From F23-B02 sp963625685 (GTDB taxonomy: Bacteria; Bacillota; Clostridia; Oscillospirales; Oscillospiraceae): a stretch of DNA of 46,369 nt. Under the pieces are notes generated by a model. That model saw only the letters and a list, made by a program, of their open reading frames with translations, was not told where the DNA came from and ran no database searches. Positions 15,506 through 23,014 of the stretch are shown in pieces. The DNA lies in contig CAVFTR010000014.1 of NCBI GenBank assembly GCA_963625685.1, forward strand, positions 1 through 46,369, given 5' to 3'. The position numbers and the translations under genes were made by a program. Position 1 is the stretch's first letter; every line of letters starts with the position of its first letter.

Positions 15506-17077
15506 ATGAAGAAAAACAGCTTAAAGCGCCTTTTGGCGTCCCTTCTCGCGGTCGTCATGCTCTCGCAGGTCACGGGCGCCGCGGCCGGCGTGTTTGCCGA
15601 AGGCCCCGCGGAACAGGCGGTTCAGACGGAAAGCTCCTCAAGGCCGGAGCTCAGGAAAAGCGACGCGCCCATCGAGCTGCTCATTAAAAAGAGCATGACC
15701 GGCGATGAGCTCAACGCGGCGCTCGGCAGGGCGCTCATAGCAAACTACGATTCTCTCGGCGACGCGGCCAGGGCAGAACTCAGGTGGGAGTATTTCTGTA
15801 GAGCTTATTATAGTACATTGTCCATGTACTACAGCGACGCCTGGGGCAGCATCGACGGCTTTGTGAGCTATGTAGACGGCTACAAGTACACGCACAAGGC
15901 GCTCAAGGACAATTCCGACAGCGAATACAGGCTCCGCCTTGCCGGAGGCGAGGACGAGATCCGCATCAGCAAGGTCAACAAATACAGCACGGAACTCGTG
16001 CTCAGGGAGAGCGCGACGGTCACCTATGACGCGGACAAGGCCGCCTTTACCGAAAAAGTGGTCAAAAAGCTCGTCGATTTTGAAAGCTCCACGCTCCCCG
16101 GCGACGTGAGCGCCGCCGACTTCACTGTCAGCAGCCTCAATGCGGGCAAGGACCAGACGGTGACGGTGAACTATAAGGGCAGCGACGACTACAGGCCCTG
16201 CTCGGCCAGGACGAAGATCGACGTTCTCAAGGCCTTCGTATTCGTGAACGTCAGGCCCTTCATCACGATGTACGCCGGAGACACGGCGCTGCCCGAAGGC
16301 TCGGTGAAGCTCAATCCCGACGATAAAAAGATCGACGTTTTCACCGTCTTTGCCGGCATCGAGAACAAGGCCGGCGGCAGGCTGACCGCCAGCGTATATG
16401 TCGATCTCCCTAGGAGCATAACCGGCATACTGGACATACCCTTTGTCGGCTCTGGCGCAGACTATGCCTTCAAAGCGCTCTTCGGCAGATATCTTTCCGA
16501 CATTCTGAAAAACGGCATCACCGTCGGCGAGCTCAAGGCGTATGCGGGGATAGCCGCCGAGAAGGTGGATAAGTTCAAGAGCCTTATCGAGCTGTTCGGC
16601 ATAGACGCCGGCAGCATATCGAAGCTCCTGAACACGATAGCCGGACTGCCCGGCATAGCCGACGATCTGCTCATCCGCTTCGGCACGCCCTCGCACGCGG
16701 GCATCTATCAGGCCTATGTCATCACCAACAGCAGAAACTATCACACGGGCTTCGGCCTCGGCACGGTCACTGTGAAAAAGCAGACCAAGGGTCTGGCTCT
16801 TGTAAGGCACGGGTCTCTTTCCGACGGCGAGCTGAGCCTTGACGAGGCGAAGGCCATCCTTGAGGGCAGCGACGCGCTGTGCCTGCTATCAAAGGACGGC
16901 ACGGCGCTCGGCGCGCAGGCACAGAGCGCCGTGCGCTTCTGGTTCACCGGCATGAACACGGTCTACGCCGGAAGCTCGATGCCGGCAAAGCCCGGCCGCT
17001 ACATCGTAACGGTAACGGTCGTCGGCGGCGACTACTACGCCCCGCCCAGCACCTTCACCTTCAGGATCGCCTCATAG
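15506..17077 (+). CDS. Secreted protein of unknown function
   Basis: A 523-aa exported protein that I do not recognise. A Sec signal peptide is clear: lysines at 2, 3 and 7, a hydrophobic core LLASLLAVVMLSQVTGAAAG, and a probable cleavage after VFA near residue 31. No transmembrane anchor, LPXTG motif or SLH domain follows, so release or non-covalent wall binding is likely. The mature part starts with a charged helical region (to about 110). It continues with beta-rich stretches, including ADFTVSSLNAGKDQTVTVNY and a C-terminal PGRYIVTVTVVGGDYYAPPS. These look like Ig/MBG-like sandwich repeats of bacterial surface proteins. ATG with ACGGAGGTG at 5 nt. It stands alone between divergent pucR and the arg operon. 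Confidence 0.75.
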   Translation: MKKNSLKRLLASLLAVVMLSQVTGAAAGVFAEGPAEQAVQTESSSRPELRKSDAPIELLIKKSMTGDELNAALGRALIANYDSLGDAARAELRWEYFCRAYYSTLSMYYSDAWGSIDGFVSYVDGYKYTHKALKDNSDSEYRLRLAGGEDEIRISKVNKYSTELVLRESATVTYDADKAAFTEKVVKKLVDFESSTLPGDVSAADFTVSSLNAGKDQTVTVNYKGSDDYRPCSARTKIDVLKAFVFVNVRPFITMYAGDTALPEGSVKLNPDDKKIDVFTVFAGIENKAGGRLTASVYVDLPRSITGILDIPFVGSGADYAFKALFGRYLSDILKNGITVGELKAYAGIAAEKVDKFKSLIELFGIDAGSISKLLNTIAGLPGIADDLLIRFGTPSHAGIYQAYVITNSRNYHTGFGLGTVTVKKQTKGLALVRHGSLSDGELSLDEAKAILEGSDALCLLSKDGTALGAQAQSAVRFWFTGMNTVYAGSSMPAKPGRYIVTVTVVGGDYYAPPSTFTFRIAS

Positions 17078-17119
17078 GGCGCCGTATCCGAGGCGGCCAG
17101 AGCCGGATATCATAGTCTC

Positions 17120-17156
17120 TATGCACCCCGAAAGTCAGACGCTTTCGGGGTGCATA
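17120..17156 (+). terminator. Hairpin after the secreted-protein gene
   Basis: TATGCACCCCGAAAG pairs with CTTTCGGGGTGCATA (15 bp, 7-nt loop), 42 bp past the stop codon. No strong T-run follows, so termination is probable rather than certain. Between here and 17289 I see nothing further. Confidence 0.6.
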
Positions 17157-17289
17157 TCACTTTCGGGAGCAGGATCGTGCCTCCCGTCAGCTTATTTAAT
17201 TTTGCCGTTCGGGAATGCTGTGCCCCCGGCCGGACGCTGTTGTAAAATTTACCGATGCCGCGGGTGTAATGCATGCTCGCAGCAGTCAA

Positions 17290-17352
17290 ATTTAATAAAT
17301 ATTCATTATTCACGAATAAAAGCTTGAAGCCCGGGGGCTCTCGTTGTATAAT
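17290..17352 (+). promoter_or_regulatory. argC promoter with two candidate ArgR/AhrC (ARG) boxes
   Basis: TTGAAG (17324-17329) and TATAAT (17347-17352) at 17-bp spacing form a good sigma-A promoter. A box at 17290-17307 (TTTAATAAATATTCATT core) and one at 17311-17329 (CACGAATAAAAGC..GAAG, close to the B. subtilis AhrC box) sit in tandem. The second overlaps the -35. Arginine-dependent repression of argCJBD is inferred. Confidence 0.7.
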
Positions 17353-17422
17353 TATGCACACGTCGAGAGGCCCGCGGGCTTTTCGGCAAACAGCAGATCG
17401 TAAAACACGGGAGTATCCAATC

Positions 17423-18352
17423 ATGAAAAAAGTATTTATCGACGGCAGCGCCGGAACGGCCGGGCTCCGCATAGCCGAGCGCCTGGCCTGCCGCGCCGAC
17501 CTTGAGCTCATAAGCCTGCCCGAGGAAAAGCGCAAGGACGCGCATGAGCGCGAGCTCGCGCTCAACGCGGCGGATATCGCCATCCTCTGCCTTCCGGACG
17601 AGGCCTCGCGCGAGGCTGTCGCGCTTATAAAAAATCCGGACACCGTGGTGCTCGACACCTCGACGGCGCACCGCACCGCACCCGGCTGGGCCTACGGCTT
17701 TCCCGAGCTCTCCGAGGCCCACGCCGAGGCCGTGAAAACGGCAAAGCGCATCGCCGTGCCCGGCTGCCACGCCAGCGGCTTCATCGCGCTCACGGCGCCT
17801 CTGCGCGCCGCGGGGATCATACCCGAGGGCACGCTCCTTTCCTGCTTCTCCCTGACCGGCTACAGCGGCGGCGGCAAGAAAATGATCGCCGAGTACGAGG
17901 CTGATCCCGCCGGCGCGGCGCTGCACGCCCCACGCCAGTACGCCCTCGGTCAGACGCACAAGCACCTGCCCGAAATGTCCGCGCAGAGCGGCCTTCCGGC
18001 CCCTGTCTTCTGTCCCGTTATCGGCGACTTTTACAGCGGGATGCAGGTGACGGTCCCTCTTTTTGCCTCGCAGTGCGCGCCGGGGACGGGCGTTGAGGAT
18101 ATCGCCGGGGTATACCGCAGCCTGTACGCGGGCCCCGTCGTCAGCTTCACCGATGGCGACGATGACAACGGCTTCCTCTCGGCCGGAGCGCTCAGCGGAA
18201 GGGACAGCATGCACATAAGCATCGCGGGAAACGCCGAGCGCATACTGCTGCTGGCCGTTTATGACAATCTCGGAAAGGGCGCGTCGGGCGCCGCGGTCGA
18301 GTGCCTGAACATGGTCCTCGGCACGGAGCCGACGACAGGGCTCTGCCTGTAA
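17423..18352 (+). CDS. argC: N-acetyl-gamma-glutamyl-phosphate reductase, short (type 2) form
   Basis: A 309-aa NADPH-dependent reductase that converts N-acetylglutamyl phosphate to N-acetylglutamate semialdehyde in arginine synthesis. The N-terminus KKVFIDGSAGTAGLRIAERL is typical of the short, less common ArgC type (about 310 aa), not the 340-aa form. The nucleotide-binding loop GSAGTAG and the catalytic C115 in VPGCHASGF are present. The open frame begins at 17273, but the ATG at 17423 gives the family N-terminus and lies after the promoter at 17347-17352. It is the first gene of a four-gene operon, 9 bp before argJ. Cytoplasmic. Confidence 0.93.
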   Translation: MKKVFIDGSAGTAGLRIAERLACRADLELISLPEEKRKDAHERELALNAADIAILCLPDEASREAVALIKNPDTVVLDTSTAHRTAPGWAYGFPELSEAHAEAVKTAKRIAVPGCHASGFIALTAPLRAAGIIPEGTLLSCFSLTGYSGGGKKMIAEYEADPAGAALHAPRQYALGQTHKHLPEMSAQSGLPAPVFCPVIGDFYSGMQVTVPLFASQCAPGTGVEDIAGVYRSLYAGPVVSFTDGDDDNGFLSAGALSGRDSMHISIAGNAERILLLAVYDNLGKGASGAAVECLNMVLGTEPTTGLCL

Positions 18353-18361
18353 GGAGAAGAT

Positions 18362-19573
18362 ATGAAGACAATAGAAGGCGGCGTGTGCGCCGCAAAGGGC
18401 TTTACGGCCGCGGGAGTGCACTGCGGCATACGCAAGGGCAAGAGCAAAAAAGACCTCTCGCTCATATACAGTGAAAAAAAGGCCGCTGCGGCGGCCGTGT
18501 ACACCACCAATCTGGTGAAGGGCGCGCCGCTCAGCGTCACGAAAAAGCATATCGCCGACGGCTATGCGCAGGCCGTCATCTGCAACAGCGGCAACGCCAA
18601 CACCTGCAACGCCGACGGCGTGGAGATCGCCGAGAAGACCTGTGCCCTGCTCGCGGAGGAGCTGGGGATCAGCCCCTCCGATATCGTCGTCGCTTCGACT
18701 GGCGTCATCGGCCAGCCGCTCGACATAGCGCCGATAGCGAGCGGCATCCCGGCGATCTGCGCGGCGCTCGGCAAGGGCTCCGAGGACGCGGCGCAGGGCA
18801 TCATGACGACCGACACCCGCCTCAAGCAGATAGCCGTGGAGTTTGAGCTCGGCGGAGCGATCTGCCGTCTCGGCGGCATCGCAAAGGGCTCGGGCATGAT
18901 ACACCCGAACATGGCGACCATGCTGGTCTTCCTGACCACCGACTGCGCCGTAAGCCCCGAAATGCTGCAAGCGGCGCTCTCCGGCGACGTTTCGGAGACC
19001 TTCAATATGGTAAGCGTCGACGGCGACACCTCGACAAACGACATGGTGACCATCCTCGCCAACGGCGAGGCCGGAAACGCGCAGATCGCAGCGCCGGGAG
19101 ACGACTTCGACGTTTTCATGAAGGCGCTGAACACGGTGACCGTCTATCTCTGCCGCTGCATCGCAGGCGACGGCGAGGGCGCGACGAAGCTCATAGAGTG
19201 TAAGGTGGAGGGCGCCGCGGATAAAAGCACCGCCAGGACCGTCGCAAAGAGCGTCGTCTGCTCGTCGCTCGTCAAGGCCGCGATGTTCGGCTCGGACGCC
19301 AACTGGGGGCGCGTGCTGTGCGCCATAGGCTACAGCGGCGCGGCCGTCGACGTCGGAAAGATAGACGTCGCGTTCCGCTCGCCGGCGGGCACGGTCTGTG
19401 TCTGCAAGGACGGCGCGGGCGTAGCCTTTTCCGAGGACGAGGCGAAGAGGATCCTGCTCGAGAGCGAGCTCGAGATACTCGTGAGCCTCAACTCCGGCGG
19501 CGAAAGCTCCGCCGCCTGGGGCTGCGACCTCAGCTATGACTACGTCAGGATAAACGGCGACTACAGGACCTGA
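18362..19573 (+). CDS. argJ: Bifunctional ornithine acetyltransferase / N-acetylglutamate synthase
   Basis: A 403-aa enzyme that recycles the acetyl group from N-acetylornithine to glutamate. The autocatalytic cleavage site that yields alpha and beta chains is intact: KGSGMIHPNMATML, with the nucleophile T186 after A185. Oxyanion-hole residues lie in ASTGVIGQPL (111-120). Length is normal for ArgJ. Whether it is bifunctional, using acetyl-CoA as well, or monofunctional cannot be read from sequence. No argA-like gene is in the window. Start ATG 9 bp after argC with AAGGAGA. Operon argC-argJ-argB-argD. Confidence 0.95.
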   Translation: MKTIEGGVCAAKGFTAAGVHCGIRKGKSKKDLSLIYSEKKAAAAAVYTTNLVKGAPLSVTKKHIADGYAQAVICNSGNANTCNADGVEIAEKTCALLAEELGISPSDIVVASTGVIGQPLDIAPIASGIPAICAALGKGSEDAAQGIMTTDTRLKQIAVEFELGGAICRLGGIAKGSGMIHPNMATMLVFLTTDCAVSPEMLQAALSGDVSETFNMVSVDGDTSTNDMVTILANGEAGNAQIAAPGDDFDVFMKALNTVTVYLCRCIAGDGEGATKLIECKVEGAADKSTARTVAKSVVCSSLVKAAMFGSDANWGRVLCAIGYSGAAVDVGKIDVAFRSPAGTVCVCKDGAGVAFSEDEAKRILLESELEILVSLNSGGESSAAWGCDLSYDYVRINGDYRT

Positions 19574-19588
19574 TACGGGGGGGATAAA

Positions 19589-20470
19589 ATGGATATTACA
19601 AACGCAAGGCGGGCGGAGGTGCTTGTAAACGCTCTGCCCTACATTCAAGATTACAACGGCAAGATCGTCGTTATAAAATACGGCGGCAACGCCATGATAA
19701 GCGACGAGCTGAAGGACTCGGTGATGCGGGACGTCGTGCTGCTGTCCCTTGTCGGGGTCAAGGTCGTGCTCGTCCACGGCGGCGGGCCGGAGATCACGGC
19801 CATGCTCGAGCGGCTCGGAAAGCAGAGCGTCTTCGTCGACGGGCTTCGCGTCACCGACAGGGAGACGGCGGAGATCGTGCAGATGGTGCTCGCGGGAAAG
19901 ATAAACAAGAGCCTCGTCACGCTCATCGAGAGCCAGGGCGGCAGCGCCATAGGCCTGTCGGGCATGGACGGGCGCATGATCGAGGCGAGGGCCAGGGACC
20001 CGCGCCTGGGCTTCGTCGGCGAGATAACCAGGGTCAACGTCGCGCCCATCGTCGACCTTATCGACAAGGGCTACATCCCCGTTGTCTCCACCGTCGGCTG
20101 CGACGCCGAGGGGAATATATATAACATAAACGCCGACACCGCGGCGGCGAAGATAGCCGGCGAGCTCGGCGCGGAGAGCCTGATATCCATGACGGATATC
20201 GCGGGCATACTCCGGGACAGGAACGACCCCTCCACGCTGATACCGGTCATCCGCGCATCGGACGCGCCCGCGCTCATCGCCGACGGTACGATCGGCGGCG
20301 GCATGATACCCAAGGTGGAGTGCTGCATAAACGCCCTGCGCTGGGGCGTGCAGCGCGTGTTTATCATCGACGGGCGCATACCGCACGCCATACTTATGGA
20401 AATGCTCACAAACGAGGGCATCGGCACCATGTTCACCGGGCCCCGTGCGAAATCAGACCCGGAGGAATGA
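19589..20470 (+). CDS. argB: Acetylglutamate kinase
   Basis: A 293-aa amino acid kinase-fold enzyme that phosphorylates N-acetylglutamate with ATP, the second step of arginine synthesis. Motifs are complete: KYGGNAM with the phosphate-binding lysine (about residue 30), VHGGGPEI glycine loop (about 64-71), and GGGMIPKVE near the C-terminus. An N-terminal helix (ITNARRAEVLVNALPYIQDY) of the kind that mediates hexamer formation and arginine feedback inhibition in ArgB is present, so inhibition by arginine is likely (family knowledge). Start ATG after GGGGGGAT, 15 bp after argJ. argD begins 4 bp after its stop. Confidence 0.95.
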   Translation: MDITNARRAEVLVNALPYIQDYNGKIVVIKYGGNAMISDELKDSVMRDVVLLSLVGVKVVLVHGGGPEITAMLERLGKQSVFVDGLRVTDRETAEIVQMVLAGKINKSLVTLIESQGGSAIGLSGMDGRMIEARARDPRLGFVGEITRVNVAPIVDLIDKGYIPVVSTVGCDAEGNIYNINADTAAAKIAGELGAESLISMTDIAGILRDRNDPSTLIPVIRASDAPALIADGTIGGGMIPKVECCINALRWGVQRVFIIDGRIPHAILMEMLTNEGIGTMFTGPRAKSDPEE

Positions 20471-20474
20471 TATC

Positions 20475-21653
20475 ATGCAGGAAAACATACGTCTTTTGGA
20501 CCAGAGCTATGTCGCCGGCACCTACGCCCGCTTTCCGCTGCTGCTCACGCACGGCAAGGGCTCGCTCGTATACGACGAGAACGAAAAGGAATACATAGAC
20601 CTCTCTACCGGCATCGCCGTCAACGCCTTCGGCTTTGCCGACGAGCAGTGGCAGGCCGCTGTCTGCGCGCAGCTGGGCAGGCTCCAGCACGCCTCGAACC
20701 TGTACTACACCGAGCCCTGCGCCGTGCTCGCCTCGATGCTCTGCGAGAGGACCGGGATGAAAAAGGTCTTCTTCTCAAACTCCGGCGCGGAGGCCAACGA
20801 GTGCGCCGTCAAGGCGGCGCGGAAGTACGCGCAGGATAAGAAGGGCAGGGAATATTACCACATCATCACCCTGAAAAACAGCTTCCACGGCCGTACGCTC
20901 ACGACGCTCGCCGCGACCGGCCAGGACGCGTACCACAAGGATTTCACTCCCCTGACCGAGGGCTTCCACTATGCCGAGGCCGGGGATATCGGCAGCGTGA
21001 AGGCGCTGCTCGAGGCCTACCCCACCGCCGCCGTGATGATCGAGGTCGTGCAGGGCGAGGGCGGCGTCATCCCTCTTGAAAAAAGCTTCGTGCGCGAGCT
21101 GGCGGAGCTACTCAACAGCCTCGACGTGCTTCTTATCTGCGACGAGGTGCAGGTCGGAAACGGCCGCAGCGGCATGCTCTACGGCTACATGAACTACGGC
21201 ATACAGCCCGATATCTTCAGCACCGCCAAGGGCCTCGGCGGCGGGCTCCCGCTCGGCGCGACCGTGCTGGGTGAGAAGGTGAAGGACGTGCTCGGCCCCG
21301 GCTCGCACGGCTCGACCTTCGGCGGCAGCCCCGTGTGCTGCGCAGGCGCGATCTCCATCCTCTCGCGCCTTGACGAGGAAACGCTCGCGGGCGTGCGCTC
21401 CCGCTCGGAATATATCGTATCCGAGCTCAGCGGGGCGCCCGGCATACGCTCGGTGACCGGCATGGGACTGATGCTCGGCGTCGAGACGGAGGCGAGCGCG
21501 AAGGATGTGATAGCCGGGTGCATGGAAAGGGGCGTTCTTGTCATCAGCGCCAAGAGCAAGGTGCGGCTGCTGCCGGCGCTCAATATCCCCATGCCGCTGC
21601 TCGAGCGCGCGGTACAGACGCTCAAGGAGGTCTGCGCCGGACTGAGCGCGTAA
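20475..21653 (+). CDS. argD: Acetylornithine aminotransferase
   Basis: A 392-aa class III PLP aminotransferase that forms N-acetylornithine from the semialdehyde using glutamate. Features: SNSGAEANECAVKAAR (101-116) for phosphate binding, D223 in ICDEVQVGNGRSG contacting the pyridine nitrogen, and the Schiff-base lysine K252 in STAKGLGGGLPLGA. The longer frame to 20445 is rejected because GGAGGAATGATATC places the ribosome site before the ATG at 20475. Last gene of argCJBD. A shared bidirectional terminator follows. ArgD enzymes can also serve lysine synthesis. Confidence 0.95.
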   Translation: MQENIRLLDQSYVAGTYARFPLLLTHGKGSLVYDENEKEYIDLSTGIAVNAFGFADEQWQAAVCAQLGRLQHASNLYYTEPCAVLASMLCERTGMKKVFFSNSGAEANECAVKAARKYAQDKKGREYYHIITLKNSFHGRTLTTLAATGQDAYHKDFTPLTEGFHYAEAGDIGSVKALLEAYPTAAVMIEVVQGEGGVIPLEKSFVRELAELLNSLDVLLICDEVQVGNGRSGMLYGYMNYGIQPDIFSTAKGLGGGLPLGATVLGEKVKDVLGPGSHGSTFGGSPVCCAGAISILSRLDEETLAGVRSRSEYIVSELSGAPGIRSVTGMGLMLGVETEASAKDVIAGCMERGVLVISAKSKVRLLPALNIPMPLLERAVQTLKEVCAGLSA

Positions 21654-21661
21654 AAATGCAT

Positions 21662-21699
21662 AAAAAATCTCCGTATCCCTTCGGATACGGAGATTTTTT
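21662..21699. terminator. Bidirectional terminator between argD and the surface operon
   Basis: A perfect 17-bp stem (AAAAAATCTCCGTATCC with its complement) and a CTTC loop ends in T-runs on both strands. It serves argD on plus and the 436-aa protein gene on minus. Confidence 0.93.
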
Positions 21700-21700
21700 C

Positions 21701-23011
21701 TTACTGATGATAAATGTATCTCTGCGGGTCGGCCTTTGCCTTTTCATACAGGGCCTCGGACACGAGCGCGCCGTACTGGTCCCGCAGCTGCGTGCTGTAG
21801 CTGTCCGGCAGGCTGCCGCCGTCGAGGGCGATCTGCGATGCCGGCACGATGCACTTTATCTTCGCGTCGGAATCATAAAACACAGAGGACACATAGTCCC
21901 TTTCCGTATTTATCGCTATCGAGCCGAGCGTTATCCTGTCGAAGTTGACCGTCAGCTTCTCGCCGCTCATGTTGAGCCTGCTGCTGACCTCTGTGACTAT
22001 TCCCGGCACCCAGACGGAAAACTGCGTTTTGTACGCGTCGTCGCCGTAGCTTTCAAAGCAGCTGAGGTATTTCTGATTCAGGCTGCGCTTGAGCGAGGAG
22101 CTGTAGGACATGTCGAGCCTGTAGGTCTTCGCGCTGCCATAGCCGTTTTTGTCGATATAGCTCAGGTCGATATAAAAGGTCTCCACCTCGTCGTTGTCGG
22201 CGTTGCCGAGATCGATGGGGTTTTCCACGTTGAAATAGAAGGTGTACCTGTACATGCTCTCCTCGTCGCTGTGGGCGTAGGCCTGATTTATATCTCCGTC
22301 GGAGTCCGAAACGCAGTTTTTGAGCACGGCGAGGTCTATCACCGCGTTGTACTGGTCGCGGAACTGCCCCTTGTAGTCCGCCGCGCTGCCGATTCCGGAC
22401 GCGAGCTCCCTGAGCGCCCTTTCCGTCAGCCCCTCCCCGCCGTTTTCGGTGAAGTAGGGGGAGTTGTTCTCGTCTATGACCGAGCGCTCCATCGAGCAGT
22501 GCACGCTCGCCGAGGAGTCGTTGTACGCCGAGGACACATAGTCCGTGTCGCTGTTTATCCTCTTGCCGTTGCAGTAGACGCTCTCGATCGTAAACGACAG
22601 ACGCTCGCCGCCGTCCATGTTCAGCAGGATATCTATCCTGCTGAGCTTGCCGGGGAGCGTGAGCTCGTAGCTCGTGCCGTAGCTGTCATCGTTCGGCCTT
22701 ATGAAGTGCTCCCTGAGAAAGTCCGCGTTATTATTGGCGCTTCCGTTCCACGACATATCAAAGCGCTCGCTTTTTTCGCTCTGATAGCCGTTCTGGCCGT
22801 TGTAATAGTAGTCAAAGCGCAGCACGTTCACGGCGTCTTTGTCCATGCTCGTGGAGTCGCAGGGGTTATCGACCTTCACGTTCACGGTGTAGACGTATTC
22901 GCTCACGCCGTCGGCCGCCGCGGGCTCGGCGACCGAAGCCGGCTGAGCGGCGAGGGACAGCGCAAGGCAGCCTGCGCACAGAAATGCGGTCGCTTTTCTT
23001 ATCCTTTTCAC
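21701..23011 (-). CDS. Secreted protein with two tandem ~190-aa repeats, unknown function
   Basis: A 436-aa exported protein with a signal peptide (MKRIRKATAFLCAGCLALSL, cleavage near 25-33). The mature part is an internal duplication: unit 1 about 39-231 and unit 2 about 254-427. Equivalent landmarks are LPGKLSRIDILLNMDGGERL against VPGIVTEVSSRLNMSGEKL, RINSDTDYVSSAYND against AINTERDYVSSVFYD, and QFRDQYNAVI against QLRDQYGALV. Alternating polar and hydrophobic residues suggest beta sandwiches, somewhat PLAT/C2-like, but I cannot assign a family. GTG start with AGGGGGC upstream, 3 bp after the 1532-aa protein gene. It has no anchor, unlike its operon mates, so it may be released or bind them. 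Last gene of the operon. Confidence 0.8.
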   Translation of the reverse strand: MKRIRKATAFLCAGCLALSLAAQPASVAEPAAADGVSEYVYTVNVKVDNPCDSTSMDKDAVNVLRFDYYYNGQNGYQSEKSERFDMSWNGSANNNADFLREHFIRPNDDSYGTSYELTLPGKLSRIDILLNMDGGERLSFTIESVYCNGKRINSDTDYVSSAYNDSSASVHCSMERSVIDENNSPYFTENGGEGLTERALRELASGIGSAADYKGQFRDQYNAVIDLAVLKNCVSDSDGDINQAYAHSDEESMYRYTFYFNVENPIDLGNADNDEVETFYIDLSYIDKNGYGSAKTYRLDMSYSSSLKRSLNQKYLSCFESYGDDAYKTQFSVWVPGIVTEVSSRLNMSGEKLTVNFDRITLGSIAINTERDYVSSVFYDSDAKIKCIVPASQIALDGGSLPDSYSTQLRDQYGALVSEALYEKAKADPQRYIYHQ

Positions 23012-23014
23012 GGC

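Noticed and set aside
17306..20386. Minus-strand open frame of 1026 aa
   Set aside because: It is antisense to argC, argJ and argB, which are certain genes. Composition is typical of a shadow frame.
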